Shown: positions 33,893 to 45,224, numbered from the stretch's first letter. The stretch: DNA of 64,000 nucleotides from Gonatopus flavifemur (GCA_018340375.1 JAFFJZ010000004.1:48772001-48836000), one strand, 5' to 3'. Notes: generated from the sequence alone by a model not told the origin. Numbers and translations: made by a program.

Positions 33893-34480
33893 TATTATGA
33901 AACATGGGTCTTAGGGGTTTTCGAGGGTGCTGAATCCGAATCTGGATTCAAATCCCGAATTCAAGATGGCGGATCCATGATAACCGACGTGAATTTATTC
34001 AATTTCGCATTTGTGGACAGATTCATATGAAACGTGGATCCTAGGGGTTTTGGAGGGTGAAGTATCCAAATCTGACGTCAAAAGACGAATTCAAGATAGT
34101 GGGCGGATGCAATATAGTGGACGTGAATTTAGTCGTTTTGGCATTTATGGACGGATTCTTATGGAACATGGGTTCTAGGGGTTTTCGAAGGTGCTGAATC
34201 CGAATCTGGAGTCGAATCCCGAATTCAAGGTAGCGGATCTAAGATGGCGGACGTGAATTCAGTCAACTTTGCATTTGTGGACAGATTCATATGAAACGTG
34301 AATCCTAGGGGTTTTGGAGACTGAAGTATCCAAATCTGACGTCAAAAAATGAATTCAAGATGGCGAATCCAATATGGCACATGTGAATATAATCATGCCG
34401 GCTCTAATGAACAAAATTATATTGTTATATGTAACATGAGTTCTAGGGATTTTCAAGGGTGCTGAATCAAATTCTGGGCC
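33893..34480 (+). repeat. 131-bp tandem array with a two-unit higher-order pattern
   Basis: About 4.4 units, each starting near TATGAAACRTGGRTCCTAGG. Units 1 and 3 share GGTGCTGAATCCGAATCTGG; units 2 and 4 share GGTGAAGTATCCAAATCTGA, so the true period is about 262 bp. The motif AAGATGGCGGATCC..ATGGCGGACGTGAA recurs. It is non-coding. Confidence 0.9.
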
Positions 34481-34883
34481 CCAATTTTGAATGAAAATAA
34501 TAATTTTGATCTTCCCGTGTAAGCTTTGCTGCATCCGAAGACTCTCAAAGAGCTGGTTGACGTTATGACAACTGCGCACTAGTTAGAATCCAAAAGTGAA
34601 GGGAGTAGCTATTGAAACAAATGACGCCTGGAAATATTTGGATTCATTCCTAAATTACGCCTAAATAACCCTTCGTTACGCTTATTGCGCTTAAATTGAT
34701 CTTAGCCTACGCTTTCGTCGCACTTCCAGGCTTCATTTCTACCAGGACAGTTGAAATTCTACAGTTCTCCAGGTACATGTTCCTGAATCATTTGGAGATG
34801 GTATAAAGGATGGTAGGCAATAAGTCCCAGGCTTTCTGAACATTACATTTACAAAGTCTCAATTGAGGAAAAAACCGATGAGT
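34481..34883. other. Unassigned spacer
   Basis: No repeat or gene recognised. Confidence 0.35.
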
Positions 34884-35109
34884 GCCCTGAAAACAAAATC
34901 CGAAAGGAAACGATAGGAAACGATTGATTTTGCAAAATATTGTATCGTTTTTTATCATGTCTATCGTAGTTGATTTTGAGACCGATAGGAATGCTATCGT
35001 TCTTAATGCGAATCCATCATACTTGGGTTTAATCGTTAGAAAACGATACGAAGTTTTTCGTTTCATATCGTATTTTATGATCATACCCGTTACTTATATG
35101 AGATTAACG

Positions 35110-35705
35110 ATATGAAATTTATAGTATCTCATGTGACGTTTACAAAGCCGTTTTCTATGGCATGTAATGTAAAACTTACGATAGACATTCAATCGTTGTC
35201 GATCACAAACTTAAGCAATCGTGATGTAGGTGGAATGAAAGATGGGAAGTCTATCGTAGTTTATGTGATATTTCACATACCTGTTTTCTATCACAAGTAA
35301 TTTGAAACTTACGATGGACGTTTAATCGTTGCCAATCACAAATTTATGCAATCGTGATGCATGTGGAATGAACGATAGACAGTCTATCGTAGTTCATGTG
35401 ATATTTCACATACCTGTTTTCTATCACAAATAATGTGAAACTCATGATGGACGTTTAATCATTGCCAATCACAAGTTTATGCAATCGTGATGCATGTGGA
35501 ATGAACGATACACAGTCCATCGTAGTTTATGTGATATTTCACATACCTGTTTTCTATCACAAGTGATGTGAAACTTACGATGGACATTCTCGTTGCCAAT
35601 CACAAATGTATGCAATCGTGAAGCATGTGGAATGAACGATAGACAGGCTACCGTAGTTTATGTGATATTTCACATACCGGTTCCCTATCACAAGTAATGT
35701 GAATT
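35110..35705 (+). repeat. Subterminal minisatellite, ~133-bp period
   Basis: About 4.5 units marked by GAAACTTACGATGGACGTTT and GTGATATTTCACATACCTGT. Every unit keeps CTATCGTAGTT or its variant. Confidence 0.85.
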
Positions 35706-35716
35706 AACATGAACTA

Positions 35717-36043
35717 TTGGCACGATAGATACCTATAAGGGACAGATTGTCAAAAATTACTTAGAAATAACTTCATTGAACTGTGCATGTGGTTATAAAT
35801 AATTATGATTACAAATTATTAAGTCCATTTGCAAGAATCAGAATCAATTGAATATTTATATTGTTGCATGTGAGGTATGGTAATGAAGGGAATCCCCTGT
35901 GCTTGTAATTTGACAGATGATTTTTCATTGCTAAAACCCTTAGGCTCCATTTATAACCATATATATGTATTGTTCAATAAAGTGATGTAGAAATACTCTT
36001 TGGAAGCAAATCACAGTTAAGCATCCATCGTGCCAATTGTCTG
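35717..36043. mobile_element. ~327-bp MITE, TTGGCACGATAGATAC ends, copy 1
   Basis: A direct copy lies at 37402-37727. The short inverted ends are TTGGCACGAT.. and ..ATCGTGCCAA. The internal words GAAGGGAATCCCCTGTGCTT and AAAGTGATGTAGAAATACTC are shared by both. Target duplication uncertain. Confidence 0.7.
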
Positions 36044-36109
36044 AGAGAATGTACTATCACTACCACTTTTGTAAACCTCTGATGATTTTTCAGGTGATCA
36101 AGTGGGATG

Positions 36110-36500
36110 AAGTGATGTCATTCCTCCAATGCACAATCTGTATGAAGTGAAATGACTAGCCACTTGGTTGAAATAAATTCTTTGCGAATAAGAAGTAGGT
36201 ATTCACAAAACTTGAGTCGATAAAGAAATTGACTCATATATTGAGAGCGCAGTGAGTTTTCTTTACTCTGACTACCATGAACCATCTCAACTAACATTCA
36301 GACATCTTAAAGATATCTTTAAGAAGTCTCAATGCGTTTGTAAGAAGTCTTAAAAAACGTTCTAAAAGATACCGAAACGAATCCTAAAAGATGTCTCATG
36401 AAACACGTATAGAATTCGAAAAGATATCTTGAAGAGTTCTTAAAGATGTCTTGAAGAGTTCTTAAAGATGTCTTGGAGAATTCATAAAAACGTCTTGGAA
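36110..36500. repeat. Inverted repeat rich in AAGATATCTTTAAGA words
   Basis: 36110-36290 is mirrored at 37730-37880 (GAGCGCAGTGAGTTTTCTTT against AAAACTCACTGCGC). 36290-36500 and 37140-37390 hold variants of AAGAGTTCTTGAAGATGTCT in opposite sense. Similar words occur in the foldback arms near 24100 and 27050. Confidence 0.55.
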
Positions 36501-36610
36501 GACTCTTGAATTTGTTCACAAAAACAATTCTTAACCTTTTCTATTTCCTTTCCCTCCTGTTTCTTCGACTGCTCTCGCGTTCCGATAAAGTTTACCTGAT
36601 TTCGACCCTT

Positions 36611-36682
36611 GTTGTTACGGGAATCGAACCCATTCAGTTGACGATATATTTACGCCTCAGTCACTTGAGCTATACGTACAAC
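36611..36682 (-). other. tRNA-like sequence, ~72 nt
   Basis: On the minus strand TAGCTCAAGTGACTGAGGCG resembles an A-box and GGGTTCGATTCCCGT a B-box and T-arm. The 5' GTTGTACG nearly pairs with the 3' CGTAACAAC. The D-arm and anticodon arm are poor. It is best read as a tRNA pseudogene or SINE head. Confidence 0.5.
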
Positions 36683-37401
36683 ATGGTAGAGACGCCCATA
36701 ATTGTCGATATGACATAATGAAATATGTCAGCGGTGTCCAGTTTCAAAGTGAAAATGATCTTTTGAACAAACTGTTATCACATGAATAAATATCAAAAGA
36801 GTTGAATGTAATGACAAATAGGAAAGATGAATAAATTTAGTGAAACATATTTAGAAATCAATTCTGTGTTCTAGTGGTCGTTAATATTTCGTGAATACCG
36901 CAGATTCTTCCTAAAGTATTTCTGACGAATTGTTGTGAAGTGGATATTCGGTAATTTTATTGTGCACGTCATAAGGCGATAAAATCGTACTTTTTACAAA
37001 CTTTCAAATTTCTTGATACCTCAATGATTGGTTCAAGCTTTTAATTCATGGATATGGAATCACCTCATTTGCAATACGATTGTAATAACAGGTACATTCA
37101 AAGTTTTATTCTGTGTTATTCATGATCATGTGCTCATATAACCTCAAAGCTGCCGGAAAATTTATCTTCTTAAACGTGTCTTAATCAAGACATCTTTCAG
37201 AAATCTACTCAAGACTTCTAAAGAACTCTTCAATAACGTTCTTGAAGATCTCTGGATCAAGACATCTTTTAGAAATCTTTTACAAGATGTCTTTCCAACA
37301 CTTCTAAGAGATATCTTTAAGAACTCTTCAAGAACGTTCTTAAAGATCTCTCAACTAAGTATTCTTTTAGATATCTTCAAGAATTGAAATGTTAGTTGGG
37401 A

Positions 37402-37727
37402 TTGGCACGATAGATACTTATAAGAGATATTGATTGTCAAAAATTACTTAAAAATAAATTGATTGAACTATACATGTATTTATAAATAGTTAGATATGAA
37501 CAAATTATTCAGTCAATTTGTAAGAATGAAAATCAATTGAATATTTCTCATTTCGCATATAATTTATGGTAATGAAGGGAATTCCCTGTGCTTGTAATTT
37601 GACAGATGATTTTTTATTGCTAAAACCCTTAGGCTCCATTTATAACCATATATATGTATTGTTCAATAAAGTGATGTAGAAATACTCTTTGGAAGCAAAT
37701 CACAGTTAAGTATCCATCGTGCCAGTA
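37402..37727. mobile_element. MITE, TTGGCACGATAGATAC ends, copy 2
   Basis: Direct repeat of 35717-36043, ending ATCGTGCCA. Differences are scattered substitutions and short indels. Confidence 0.7.
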
Positions 37728-37930
37728 GTTCATTCTGATCAGAGTAAGAAAACTCACTGCGCTTTCAATATATGTGTAAGATAATATCTTCAACGATTCA
37801 AGTCATACTTATTCGTAGACAATTTATTCCAAAAAACTTACAGTTTATTTTATATTATGCACAATCTTTGAGTGAGGAAGTCATTTCACGTCACTTATCA
37901 AAAAACACTCCACTTCACTTTAAGTGATTA

Positions 37931-38200
37931 CCCATACAACAAAAGTTGCTGTGCAATCGTTGCTCTTATGTTGTTTATCAAGTTTGCGTAAAATTGCTGG
38001 GAATTTGCTACGCACGTGATTGAGAGCTTCATAAAACCAAGCAACTTCTTAGCAACATGACAACAACTCAAGCTAAAATCTTAGATTTACAGCATATTGT
38101 TGCGCATTTGGCGACGCAACGTCCCTGCAAATTGCTTCAAACTGTTGTTGTACGTTTTCAACAATTTGCTGCATATTTGTTCAGCATTTTGCTGTTAGGG
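37931..38200. mobile_element. 270-bp MITE (CCCATACAAC / GTTAGGG ends)
   Basis: The ends CCCATACAACAAAAGTTGCT and the mirror of AGCATTTTGCTGTTAGGG are flanked by TA (37929-37930 and 38201-38202). TTGCTGC-type words recur inside. Confidence 0.75.
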
Positions 38201-39000
38201 TAGGGTAACTTAATCAGAAGCTCACATATATAAGTGAGCAAAATGATAATCAATGTCAATAATACACGAACTTCACTTTAAAGCATTAAAAAAACCGTGA
38301 CCGCTCTTTTCTTTGATTAATCTAAATGAAATAGATCTATGTGGCTCTTACACGCCATAAACATGATTTCACAAAAGTCTCCTTCAGGATTTGATTTTGA
38401 TGAAAAACAGGGACACTCGAAGAATCATGATGATACATTCATAACTTGTAATATTTTCCAGTTCACTTCTTACACATAATATAATATGAATAATTTTTCA
38501 GTAATAATAATAAAAATAATGGATTCAAACCAAAATATAGTCTTATCACAAAAATCACATTAATTTATCATTGTTATGAAGAATTTTATGTTTTATTAGA
38601 TACAAAACAAAAATAAATTCCAAAAGTAGGGACAATTTTTCAGCGGGATGATTCCGATATGTAAAAGTACGAAGAATGTGTAGTTTAAATGTAGCGGGTC
38701 AACTTTCATGATACAACCGCCAGGGGACTGGTGGAACTGTTTACTAGCAAATGTTTTCATCAAATAAGCTCCAAATTTTCAAGTGCGGAATAGCTACGTT
38801 GGCAAGGTGTTAGTTTTCGATTGGTTAGGTAGGTAGGTAGGTAGGTAGGTAGAGCAGGTTCGGTTCCCCGTTAGGTTAAAAACTTTTCGCCATCGCCAAC
38901 AAAGTTATTCCAGACAATAATGATTAATGTGTGCCATACTGCCTTTCTACCAAACACCATAGTCAAGTGAAGTTTGGTGTTATTTTATTTTTTATCATCT
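38201..39000. other. Non-coding, with a (GTAG)n microsatellite near 38825-38850
   Basis: About seven GTAG repeats (GGTTAGGTAGGTAGGTAGG..). The flanking TAGCTACGTTGGCAAGG and GGTTCGGTTCCCC loosely recall tRNA A and B boxes. Confidence 0.5.
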
Positions 39001-39267
39001 TTGAATAAATCAATAAAAGTAAATTTAGTGAAATTCCACGAAAAGATACGATAATAATTTCATCCAAAATCTTACATACGAAACGATAGTAAATCACGAT
39101 GAAAACCACGAAAAGATATGATTGAAATGATATCCGAAATATTACATAAGAAACGATAGCCATACATCTCGGAGATCAAGAAAGGAATTGATAGAGTCCG
39201 TATATGAAATTTGAGATAAAAAACGATAGTACTGAGATGAAAAAATCACGAAAGGATGACATAGAAT

Positions 39268-39553
39268 CCCAGATAACACACGGAGAATTCTTTTTCAAGA
39301 GCAAGAATAGAACTCTTCAAGAATTCTTTTCGAACTAATGAATTCATATAGAGCTCTGGAGGAGTTCAATCTGTCGGGCATTAACAAGCTCTTTGAGAAT
39401 ATCAGAAGTATGGTTTGAGTACTCTCAAAGAACTTGTTAATTTCCGACAGATTGAACTCCTCCAGAGCTCTATATGAATTCATTAGTTCGAAAAGAGTTC
39501 TTGAAGAATTCTATTCTTGCTCTTGAAGAATAATTCTTCGTGTGTTATCTGGG
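39268..39553. mobile_element. 286-bp palindromic MITE (CCCAGATAACACACG ends)
   Basis: The arms are almost perfect over ~120 bp each (for example ATTCATATAGAGCTCTGGAG on both sides). It is inserted among the ACGATAG repeats near the right end of the 34884-39663 element. Confidence 0.85.
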
Positions 39554-39663
39554 ATCTCTATCAGGAATACAGGATAAAATCTCATACAACTACGATTGAA
39601 AGTCCATATTCAAAACGATAGAAAACTTTTCTATCGTTTTCTATCGGGTTTTGTCATCAGGGT

Positions 39664-40188
39664 GCCTTTTCATATATCCCCGGATATCTGAATTGTTCAA
39701 AATGCGAGTGAAGCGAGCATATGTGCGCTACGATCCCTTCAAAATGAGCGAAGCGAATTTTGGAAGGGGACGGACTGCTGAGCGAGGCGAAGCAGTCAGG
39801 GGGCGGAGCCCTCTGGTTTCGATTTGACTGTCATTTTGAAAGAGTTTGTCTATTCATGATCTGAAAATGGATTGGACCAGATGAATATTTTTACGGCGTT
39901 GTAACCATTCAATTCCCAAGAATAACGATTCAAGTATACCAAAAATACAAATTTCATAAAAATGGGAAAACGTTCTTTTCAAAGGGACTAATCAAGTTTT
40001 GTTATAATCAGAATTTATTCCAGTATTCAATTTGATAATACCCTCCAAAATATCGAGGGTGTTCAAATAACATGGAGTTTTTTTACAAAAATTTCCCCTG
40101 AAAACTCAGTTCTTTATGTGTTGTGTTGATTTTGGTTTTGGGATAGTGTATTATCAATATCAATCTTTGAGATAGTACAATTTTTTTA
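39664..40188. other. GC-richer island with GCGAAGCGAG-type words, then unassigned
   Basis: 39700-39825 repeats GTGAAGCGAGC / GAGCGAAGCGAA / GCGAGGCGAAGC and holds a hairpin GGGGGCGGAGCCCTC. It stands out in base composition. No frame or known element end is evident; the rest to 40188 is featureless. Confidence 0.45.
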
Positions 40189-40304
40189 AGCCCTCCTAGC
40201 AAACACGATTGCAGGCGTTTCGAAGGGTCAGTAATGGCTCTTCATTGGCGTTGCAGGGCCATCAGCGACCCATTGAAACGCCAGTATTCATTGTTTGTAG
40301 GGCT
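40189..40304. mobile_element. 116-bp foldback MITE
   Basis: The ends AGCCCTCCTAGCAAACA and the mirror of TGTTTGTAGGGCT, with internal arms GGCGTTTCGAAGGGTC against GACCCATTGAAACGCC. TA precedes the left end. Confidence 0.7.
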
Positions 40305-40435
40305 GTGTCCAATTCGAACAAACAACATGCCTCCTTAACCACAAAAGCCTCTAGTTACTGTACTTTTATTGAGCATTATTATTGTGTATTTAGTCATTCT
40401 TCATTTATGTATATCATTTTTCACAGGTTACTCCA

Positions 40436-40648
40436 AAGAAGAAATTCCGTTGTCCAGAATGTACCAATACTGAGATGCTTTCAGCAGATTTAACACACAT
40501 GGTAGAACGCACACAGTGCATTAATAAATTCTCTTCCATTTACGGAACGATGCCTTTACAATCTGTTGAATTCCGTGCCGATCCAGTGCTTTTTAAGGAT
40601 ATATTTCCAGAAAAACTGAAAAGATTCAACGACATTGGAAGTTTATGA
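40436..40648 (+). CDS. Orphan terminal exon, unknown protein
   Basis: A clear acceptor (TATATCATTTTTCACAG) is followed by 70 sense codons and a TGA. The peptide starts [18 protein letters not shown], continues through [16 protein letters not shown] and [19 protein letters not shown], and ends NDIGSL. A CPEC pair suggests part of a zinc site. I do not recognise the family, and I found no partner exon upstream; the preceding 230 bp contain a MITE. It may be the 3' end of a host gene, a captured exon or a transposon remnant. Confidence 0.45.
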   Translation, partial: KKKFRCPECTNTEMLSADLTHMVERTQCINKFSSIYGTMPLQSVEFRADPVLFKDIFPEKLKRFNDIGSL

Positions 40649-41472
40649 ATTCAATTGATTCTTGCTCCACTTTTTGACTATTTTCAATTCTTATACGAAA
40701 CAGGAACTGTAATTTTGGTGGAATTGCATACGACCTCCAAAAAAATTTGATTGATTTCTCTTTCAGTTGATTAGGAGAATCACGTGTAATAAAATATGTC
40801 GCAGCAGTTTGAATCTTTTATCAGAAGGACTTTGAAATAGAATATGTTGAAATTTGATTCGGGGTTGAAGAGAACGTTGAGACTCAATTCTTTTCAACAG
40901 AATATACTAGATTAAAGAGGGTCCAAGAGAAGTTAAGGCATATGTATTTCAGTGTTTTGATATTTCACTATAAATTCTTTTCGATAAATGATTCAACTCT
41001 CATAAATCCCGTTTTTGTGATGTACGAAATGGTTCTGGTAGATACTTACGCATATACATGACAAAATGGCAGAAAAAGCGCAAAATGAAATAATTTTTGT
41101 TCATCAAATAGAAAATATATGTATTTGAAAATAATGTAAAACTAAATCGGATGGAGAATTTCGTCAAAATGGAGAGAAAAATTGAAGAAATGAAAACAAA
41201 AGAATGGGAAATCAAGCCAAAACAAATTTTGCTTGCTTTGAAGTAGTTTTAAAGCACAATTTGGACAAATTTATTTATTGCTCTGCATATACGAAATTTT
41301 GAAATTTTTCACAACGTTTGGCGAACATAGTTCAGATGCCCGAAAGTGCAATATCTTGAAAGGCCGATGTCTTGGAATGAGAAGATCCCGAAAGTTCAAT
41401 AGCCCAAAATCCTTGACTATACTCATAAGTATCACAATTGCCAGATGAGAATTTTTTTCTCATGGTCCTACT
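40649..41472. other. Unassigned
   Basis: No gene or repeat recognised. If 40436-40648 is a true last exon, its 3' UTR would start here. Confidence 0.35.
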
Positions 41473-41600
41473 AATAGTGTTGCCGCGAGCTTCGAGCCGA
41501 GCTGGAGATTTCTTCTTCGAGCTGAGCTCAGTCGAGCTGTGAGCCATAGCTCGAGCCGAGCCGAGCTGAGGTTTCATAGCTCGTCGAGCTTTTGATTACC
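41473..41600. repeat. GAGCCGAGCT-rich stretch, possible element end
   Basis: Repeats of GAGCTGAGCT / CGAGCCGAGC follow TAGTGTTGCCGCGAGC, which is hAT-like in style. No partner end was found in the window. Confidence 0.45.
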
Positions 41601-42055
41601 AATTGAAAAATTGTTATGGAGAACCATAAATCACTTTCATGTTTCGAATATATGTGTCCTTTCGTGTTGAGCAAAAAATTGGCTACAATAGATATTTTCA
41701 AAAAAATATATGTTGATTTCGACTACTTTGTGTTAACAGAAATGTGCATCCTTCATTTCAATTATCCTCAAATTATGGAGAGCTATACTATTGGCATCTT
41801 TGAGTTTATCTCAAACGAGCAAGAATCTATCGAAAATATGTTTCATTGTATTTGAAACATTGTACTCAATTGGTACACGCAAAGAAGAGTGATGTTAAAA
41901 ATGACTACACGTTACAATGAAGCAGGGAAGAATTCACATTGTGAGGAAATGTATCATATTTTGTCATTGAAATTGCTATACTTTCTGCTAATTGATAACA
42001 GGATTCTCTCACTCTCCACTAGAAAATAAGGTGATTTTAATAAAAAAGCATACTA
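41601..42055. other. Unassigned
   Basis: The 79-codon frame at 41616-41855 has no motif I recognise. Confidence 0.3.
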
Positions 42056-42252
42056 CAGTGCTTTGCCATATTATTAGGCCAGAGCTGAAAAATCACTTTT
42101 TTACATTTTCAACTAAGATACTCGTTACTTTTTAGACACTTTTTCTTTAATTCTCAAAGAATATGTCAAAGATAATAAATTTTATTCAAAACAAACGGCA
42201 ATGTACAGTGGAATGAGTCATTTTTACTATCATAAATGATTTTTGATTAAAA

Positions 42253-44197
42253 CTAGTATTTTGTATGTCCACCTTTAACAGCCAACAAAGCTTCAATGCG
42301 ACGAGGCATGCTCTTTATACAATTCCTAATTTTTCTTTTTATTTCCGAGTTATGTTGCCAAGTATCATGGAGTATCCGAATCAGCTCCTGCTTGGTTGTA
42401 GGAGCGTGTTTACTGACTTCAGATTTCATGAAGCCCCAAACGTTCTCGATAGGGTTCATATCTGGAGAATTTCCCGGCCAATCGAGGACAATGACTTTTT
42501 TTTGCTAAATATCTGCTAATTCGTCTAGCACGGTGACACGGTGCACCGTCGTGCATGAAAATAGGATTTTCACGTTTTTTAAACCATGCTTTCATCGTAG
42601 GCAGTAGCTGTTTTTCCAACACTTTCTCATACTGTTCAGAATTCATTGTACCTTCCACGATGTACAGAGGCCCTGGACCTTTAATACTGATTGCGGACCA
42701 TACCATAACCGAAGGAGGATGTTTAATAGTTGGAACAATACACTCTGGCTTGTACTTCTCATTCGATCGTCGCCTCACAAACTGAGATTTTTCGACCAGT
42801 ACTTGAAAAATTGATTCATCGGAAAAAATTACCAGTAGAATATCAAAAATATAAAGAATAATTGCGAATTCTCAATTGAATATTGAATCTGAAATAGTTA
42901 TCCAGCATGAAATTACTTTTTCCCAATCATCAACCGTGAAATTCTTGTATTTTTTAGCCCATCTATAACGTTTTTCAATCATGCTTGATGTTAGTTTAGG
43001 TTTATGCGCTGGTCTTCGGCCGATTAAGCACTCTTCAGCTAATCTTCGTTAAATCGTTCTTTGAGATACTTGAATACCTGCCTCAGAAACTTTTTTTGCC
43101 ACGAATTTCACGGGCATTTTTCGATTTTCAATGCAAATATCTCGAATTCTTCTGTCACTTCTCTCTGACGTGATTCTAGGACGACCGCACGCACCTTCAC
43201 GTTTGACTTTCAAATCATCACCGAGATCAATTTTTCTTTTTTGTATTTTTTTGTTATTTATTGCAATACACGGGTTAGCACCATTTGAATTCAAAAGTAA
43301 ATACAGAGTCAATACAAGACAGCGTCCAAAGAAGCATAGAATACAATTACAATATGGTCATGCATTAACCGACAGTTTAAACCGATTCAAGGAAACACCA
43401 AACAATTCCATCGACCGATCGAAGTTATTTGCTAATTCACAAATGCGAGAAATCGGATCATAATTTCCAAATCTAGATTTAAATTGTACAGGTCTAAGTA
43501 AAAGCGCTCTCCTAACTGGTCTACCGGGGATGTTCAAATTAACTTTACTCAGCAATGACTCGCAATCAAGAAAACCATTAATCAATTTAAAAAGAAATAG
43601 GAGATCATTCATTTGTCTCCGCTCTTCGAGGGTAGTTAAATTCATTCTGTGAAGAATTCTGGAGTAATCATGGTCAGAATATCTCATAGGGCAGCCTATT
43701 CTGAAAGCAGCAAAGCGTAAAAACTTGTGTGGCACACTCTCAATCATTCTAATATCCTTCTTCAAGTACGGAGACCAGATAGGGGACGCATATTCAAGAT
43801 GAGGGCTAATTCAAGAGGAATGTAGTACTTTTAATGACCTAACATCTTTGAAATCACTAGAAAATCTTTTGACGAAGCCGAGATTTCTCATCGCAGTACC
43901 ACAAGCTTTCACAGAATGCTCAGAAAAATCCAATTCATCATTTATAGTTACACCAAGATCAACATAAGATTTAACAGTATTTAATGTAACATTTGCAATC
44001 TTGTAGGAGAATATGAGAGGATTCCTTGACCGCGAGATTCTCATTACACAGCATTTTTCTAAGTTTTTAATATTTCTTACTGAACTACGGGAGACTCTTA
44101 AAATATCAGCTATTTGATTCTGCGTCATATTTTTAGCTTTCAACATGCCGGCAATTTGACCAACTTTAGTTGGCGACAAATCACCTTGTTCACCCAT
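42253..44197 (-). pseudogene. Tc1-like transposase in pieces
   Basis: DD34E-type transposase on the minus strand. The N-terminus at 44197 (MGEQGDLSPTKVGQIAGML, then MTQNQIADILRVSRSSVRN) is cut by the LINE fragment. It resumes at ~43244 (KIDLGDDLKVKREGACGRPR), then has a TAA after QRTI near 43045, an ~85-bp insertion near 42830-42915 inside the first catalytic block (WEKVI..FSDES) bounded by GTAATT, and a frameshift in an A8 run near 42497. Other catalytic blocks are MHDGAPCH and PDMNPIENVWG. It ends KGGHTKY at 42253. Clearly dead. Confidence 0.92.
43245..44066 (-). mobile_element. LINE (non-LTR retrotransposon) 3' fragment
   Basis: On the minus strand the C-terminal part of a reverse transcriptase ORF is readable: KCCVMRISRSRNPLIFSYKI, VDLGVTINDELDFSEH, GFVKRFSSDF, LEYASPIWSPYLKKDIRMIE, then KFLRFAAFRIG and LEERRQMNDLLFLFKLI. 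An in-frame TGA separates the first and second parts near 43815. It ends in an A-rich tail (AATAACAAAAAAATACAAAA) at the Tc1 junction, consistent with 5'-truncated target-primed insertion. The style is Jockey/R1-like; clade not assigned. Confidence 0.85.
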
Positions 44198-44679
44198 TCT
44201 GAAGATAATATAATCGTGACAAACCTTGATAAATTTTTGCAATACCTATCAACAAATTTAATACTGCAAACAAAGAACTCACTTCACATAATATCAAAGT
44301 AGTGTTACTTGTTCAATGACGTTAAACTATTAATGTACATAATGCAACCGATACACTGAATTTTAGGATATGTGACGTTATTGTGTACACGGTGCTGCCA
44401 TCTGTCTGGATACGTAATAAATGTTACAAAAATAACAAAGCCATTAACTATGAGAATGGAGGCACAAGTACTGTCGGAAAATAAACAATGGTATTACAAT
44501 AAATGACAGAAATAAGATCAAAACGTGATTTCTGAGTCTTGGCCTAATAATATGGCAAGGCACTGTACATACCGTCACAATGTGATTTTGTCCCTACTTG
44601 ACTGTATAGCGTAGTAATACTTCAATTAATTTTCTCTGCGTGTATGGGTTTGCAAGAAATATCCTGCACAAAACCTCAT

Positions 44680-44872
44680 ATCGCCTCAAAGCAGAATTTG
44701 GGTGGAGAATCGGTGGATAAACGGTTGCTCGTCGGAAAAGTGACGTGAAGGTAACGAAGGAAAGTCCGCGTGAAGATCAAGGCCAGACTTTTCTTCGTTG
44801 CCTCCACGTCACATCTCCGACGAGCAGCCGTTCATCCACCGATTCTGCACTCAAATTCTGCGTTGAGGCGAT
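44680..44872. mobile_element. 193-bp foldback MITE (ATCGCCTCAA ends)
   Basis: Long arms (GAATCGGTGGATAAACGG.. against CCGTTCATCCACCGATTC) meet at about 44775. They differ at about 10 sites. Target duplication uncertain. Confidence 0.75.
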
Positions 44873-44973
44873 GTATCCCATCGTTGGGGGTTTTGTCCGA
44901 AATGTAGATCAGTGCAATTTTACGCAACTTATTGGGAATTACACCAAAATAGTGAAATGTTGTAATGATTCTA

Positions 44974-45224
44974 CACGGCAAGAAGAAAACAGCACTGGTT
45001 ACTGTCCATAACAGCAATCAGTTGAAAAACAAATGAAAACACGCTTGGATGATAGAGGTTAGCGTGATCACAGTGATGTGTACTGCAGTTGAATTCGTCA
45101 ATGCTGCTTGGACATTAACGGTTACTGGGAGACGCAGTAATGAGCGGCGGGAATTTGATTTTTCATTATTTTTCAATGAATTACTGCGATTCACAGTAAC
45201 CATTGCTGTTTTCTTTTTTCCGTG
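44974..45224. mobile_element. 251-bp MITE (CACGGCAAGAAGAAAACAG ends)
   Basis: The mirror CTGTTTTCTTTTTTCCGTG is at the right, with TA on both sides (44972-44973 and 45225-45226). GTTACTGT words recur inside. Confidence 0.88.

Larger units (their letters stand above)
34884..39663. mobile_element. Candidate 4.8-kb non-coding inverted-repeat element
   Basis: The ends CCCTGAAAACAAAATCCGAA and the mirror of CCCTGATGACAAAACCCGAT lie at 34884 and 39663. ACGATAG/CTATCGT words are dense inside both ends (34900-35705 and 39010-39640). The interior holds MITEs and a tRNA-like block but no coding sequence. No target duplication is visible. Confidence 0.6.
42056..44565 (-). mobile_element. Tc1-like element with an inserted LINE fragment
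   Basis: The ends CAGTGCTTTGCCATATTATT and its mirror are flanked by TA (42054-42055 and 44566-44567). The total is 2,510 bp, of which about 820 bp is a LINE 3' fragment, leaving ~1.7 kb, normal for Tc1 elements. Confidence 0.93.

Noticed and set aside
36611..36682. Functional tRNA gene
   Set aside because: A and B boxes are good, but the acceptor stem has a bulge and the D and anticodon arms do not fold well.
41332..41577. 81-codon minus-strand frame rich in Ser and Glu
   Set aside because: Produced by the GAGCCGAGCT repeat stretch; no homologous motif.
43811..44242. 143-codon novel protein
   Set aside because: It is a chance in-frame fusion of Tc1 N-terminal residues with LINE reverse-transcriptase residues.
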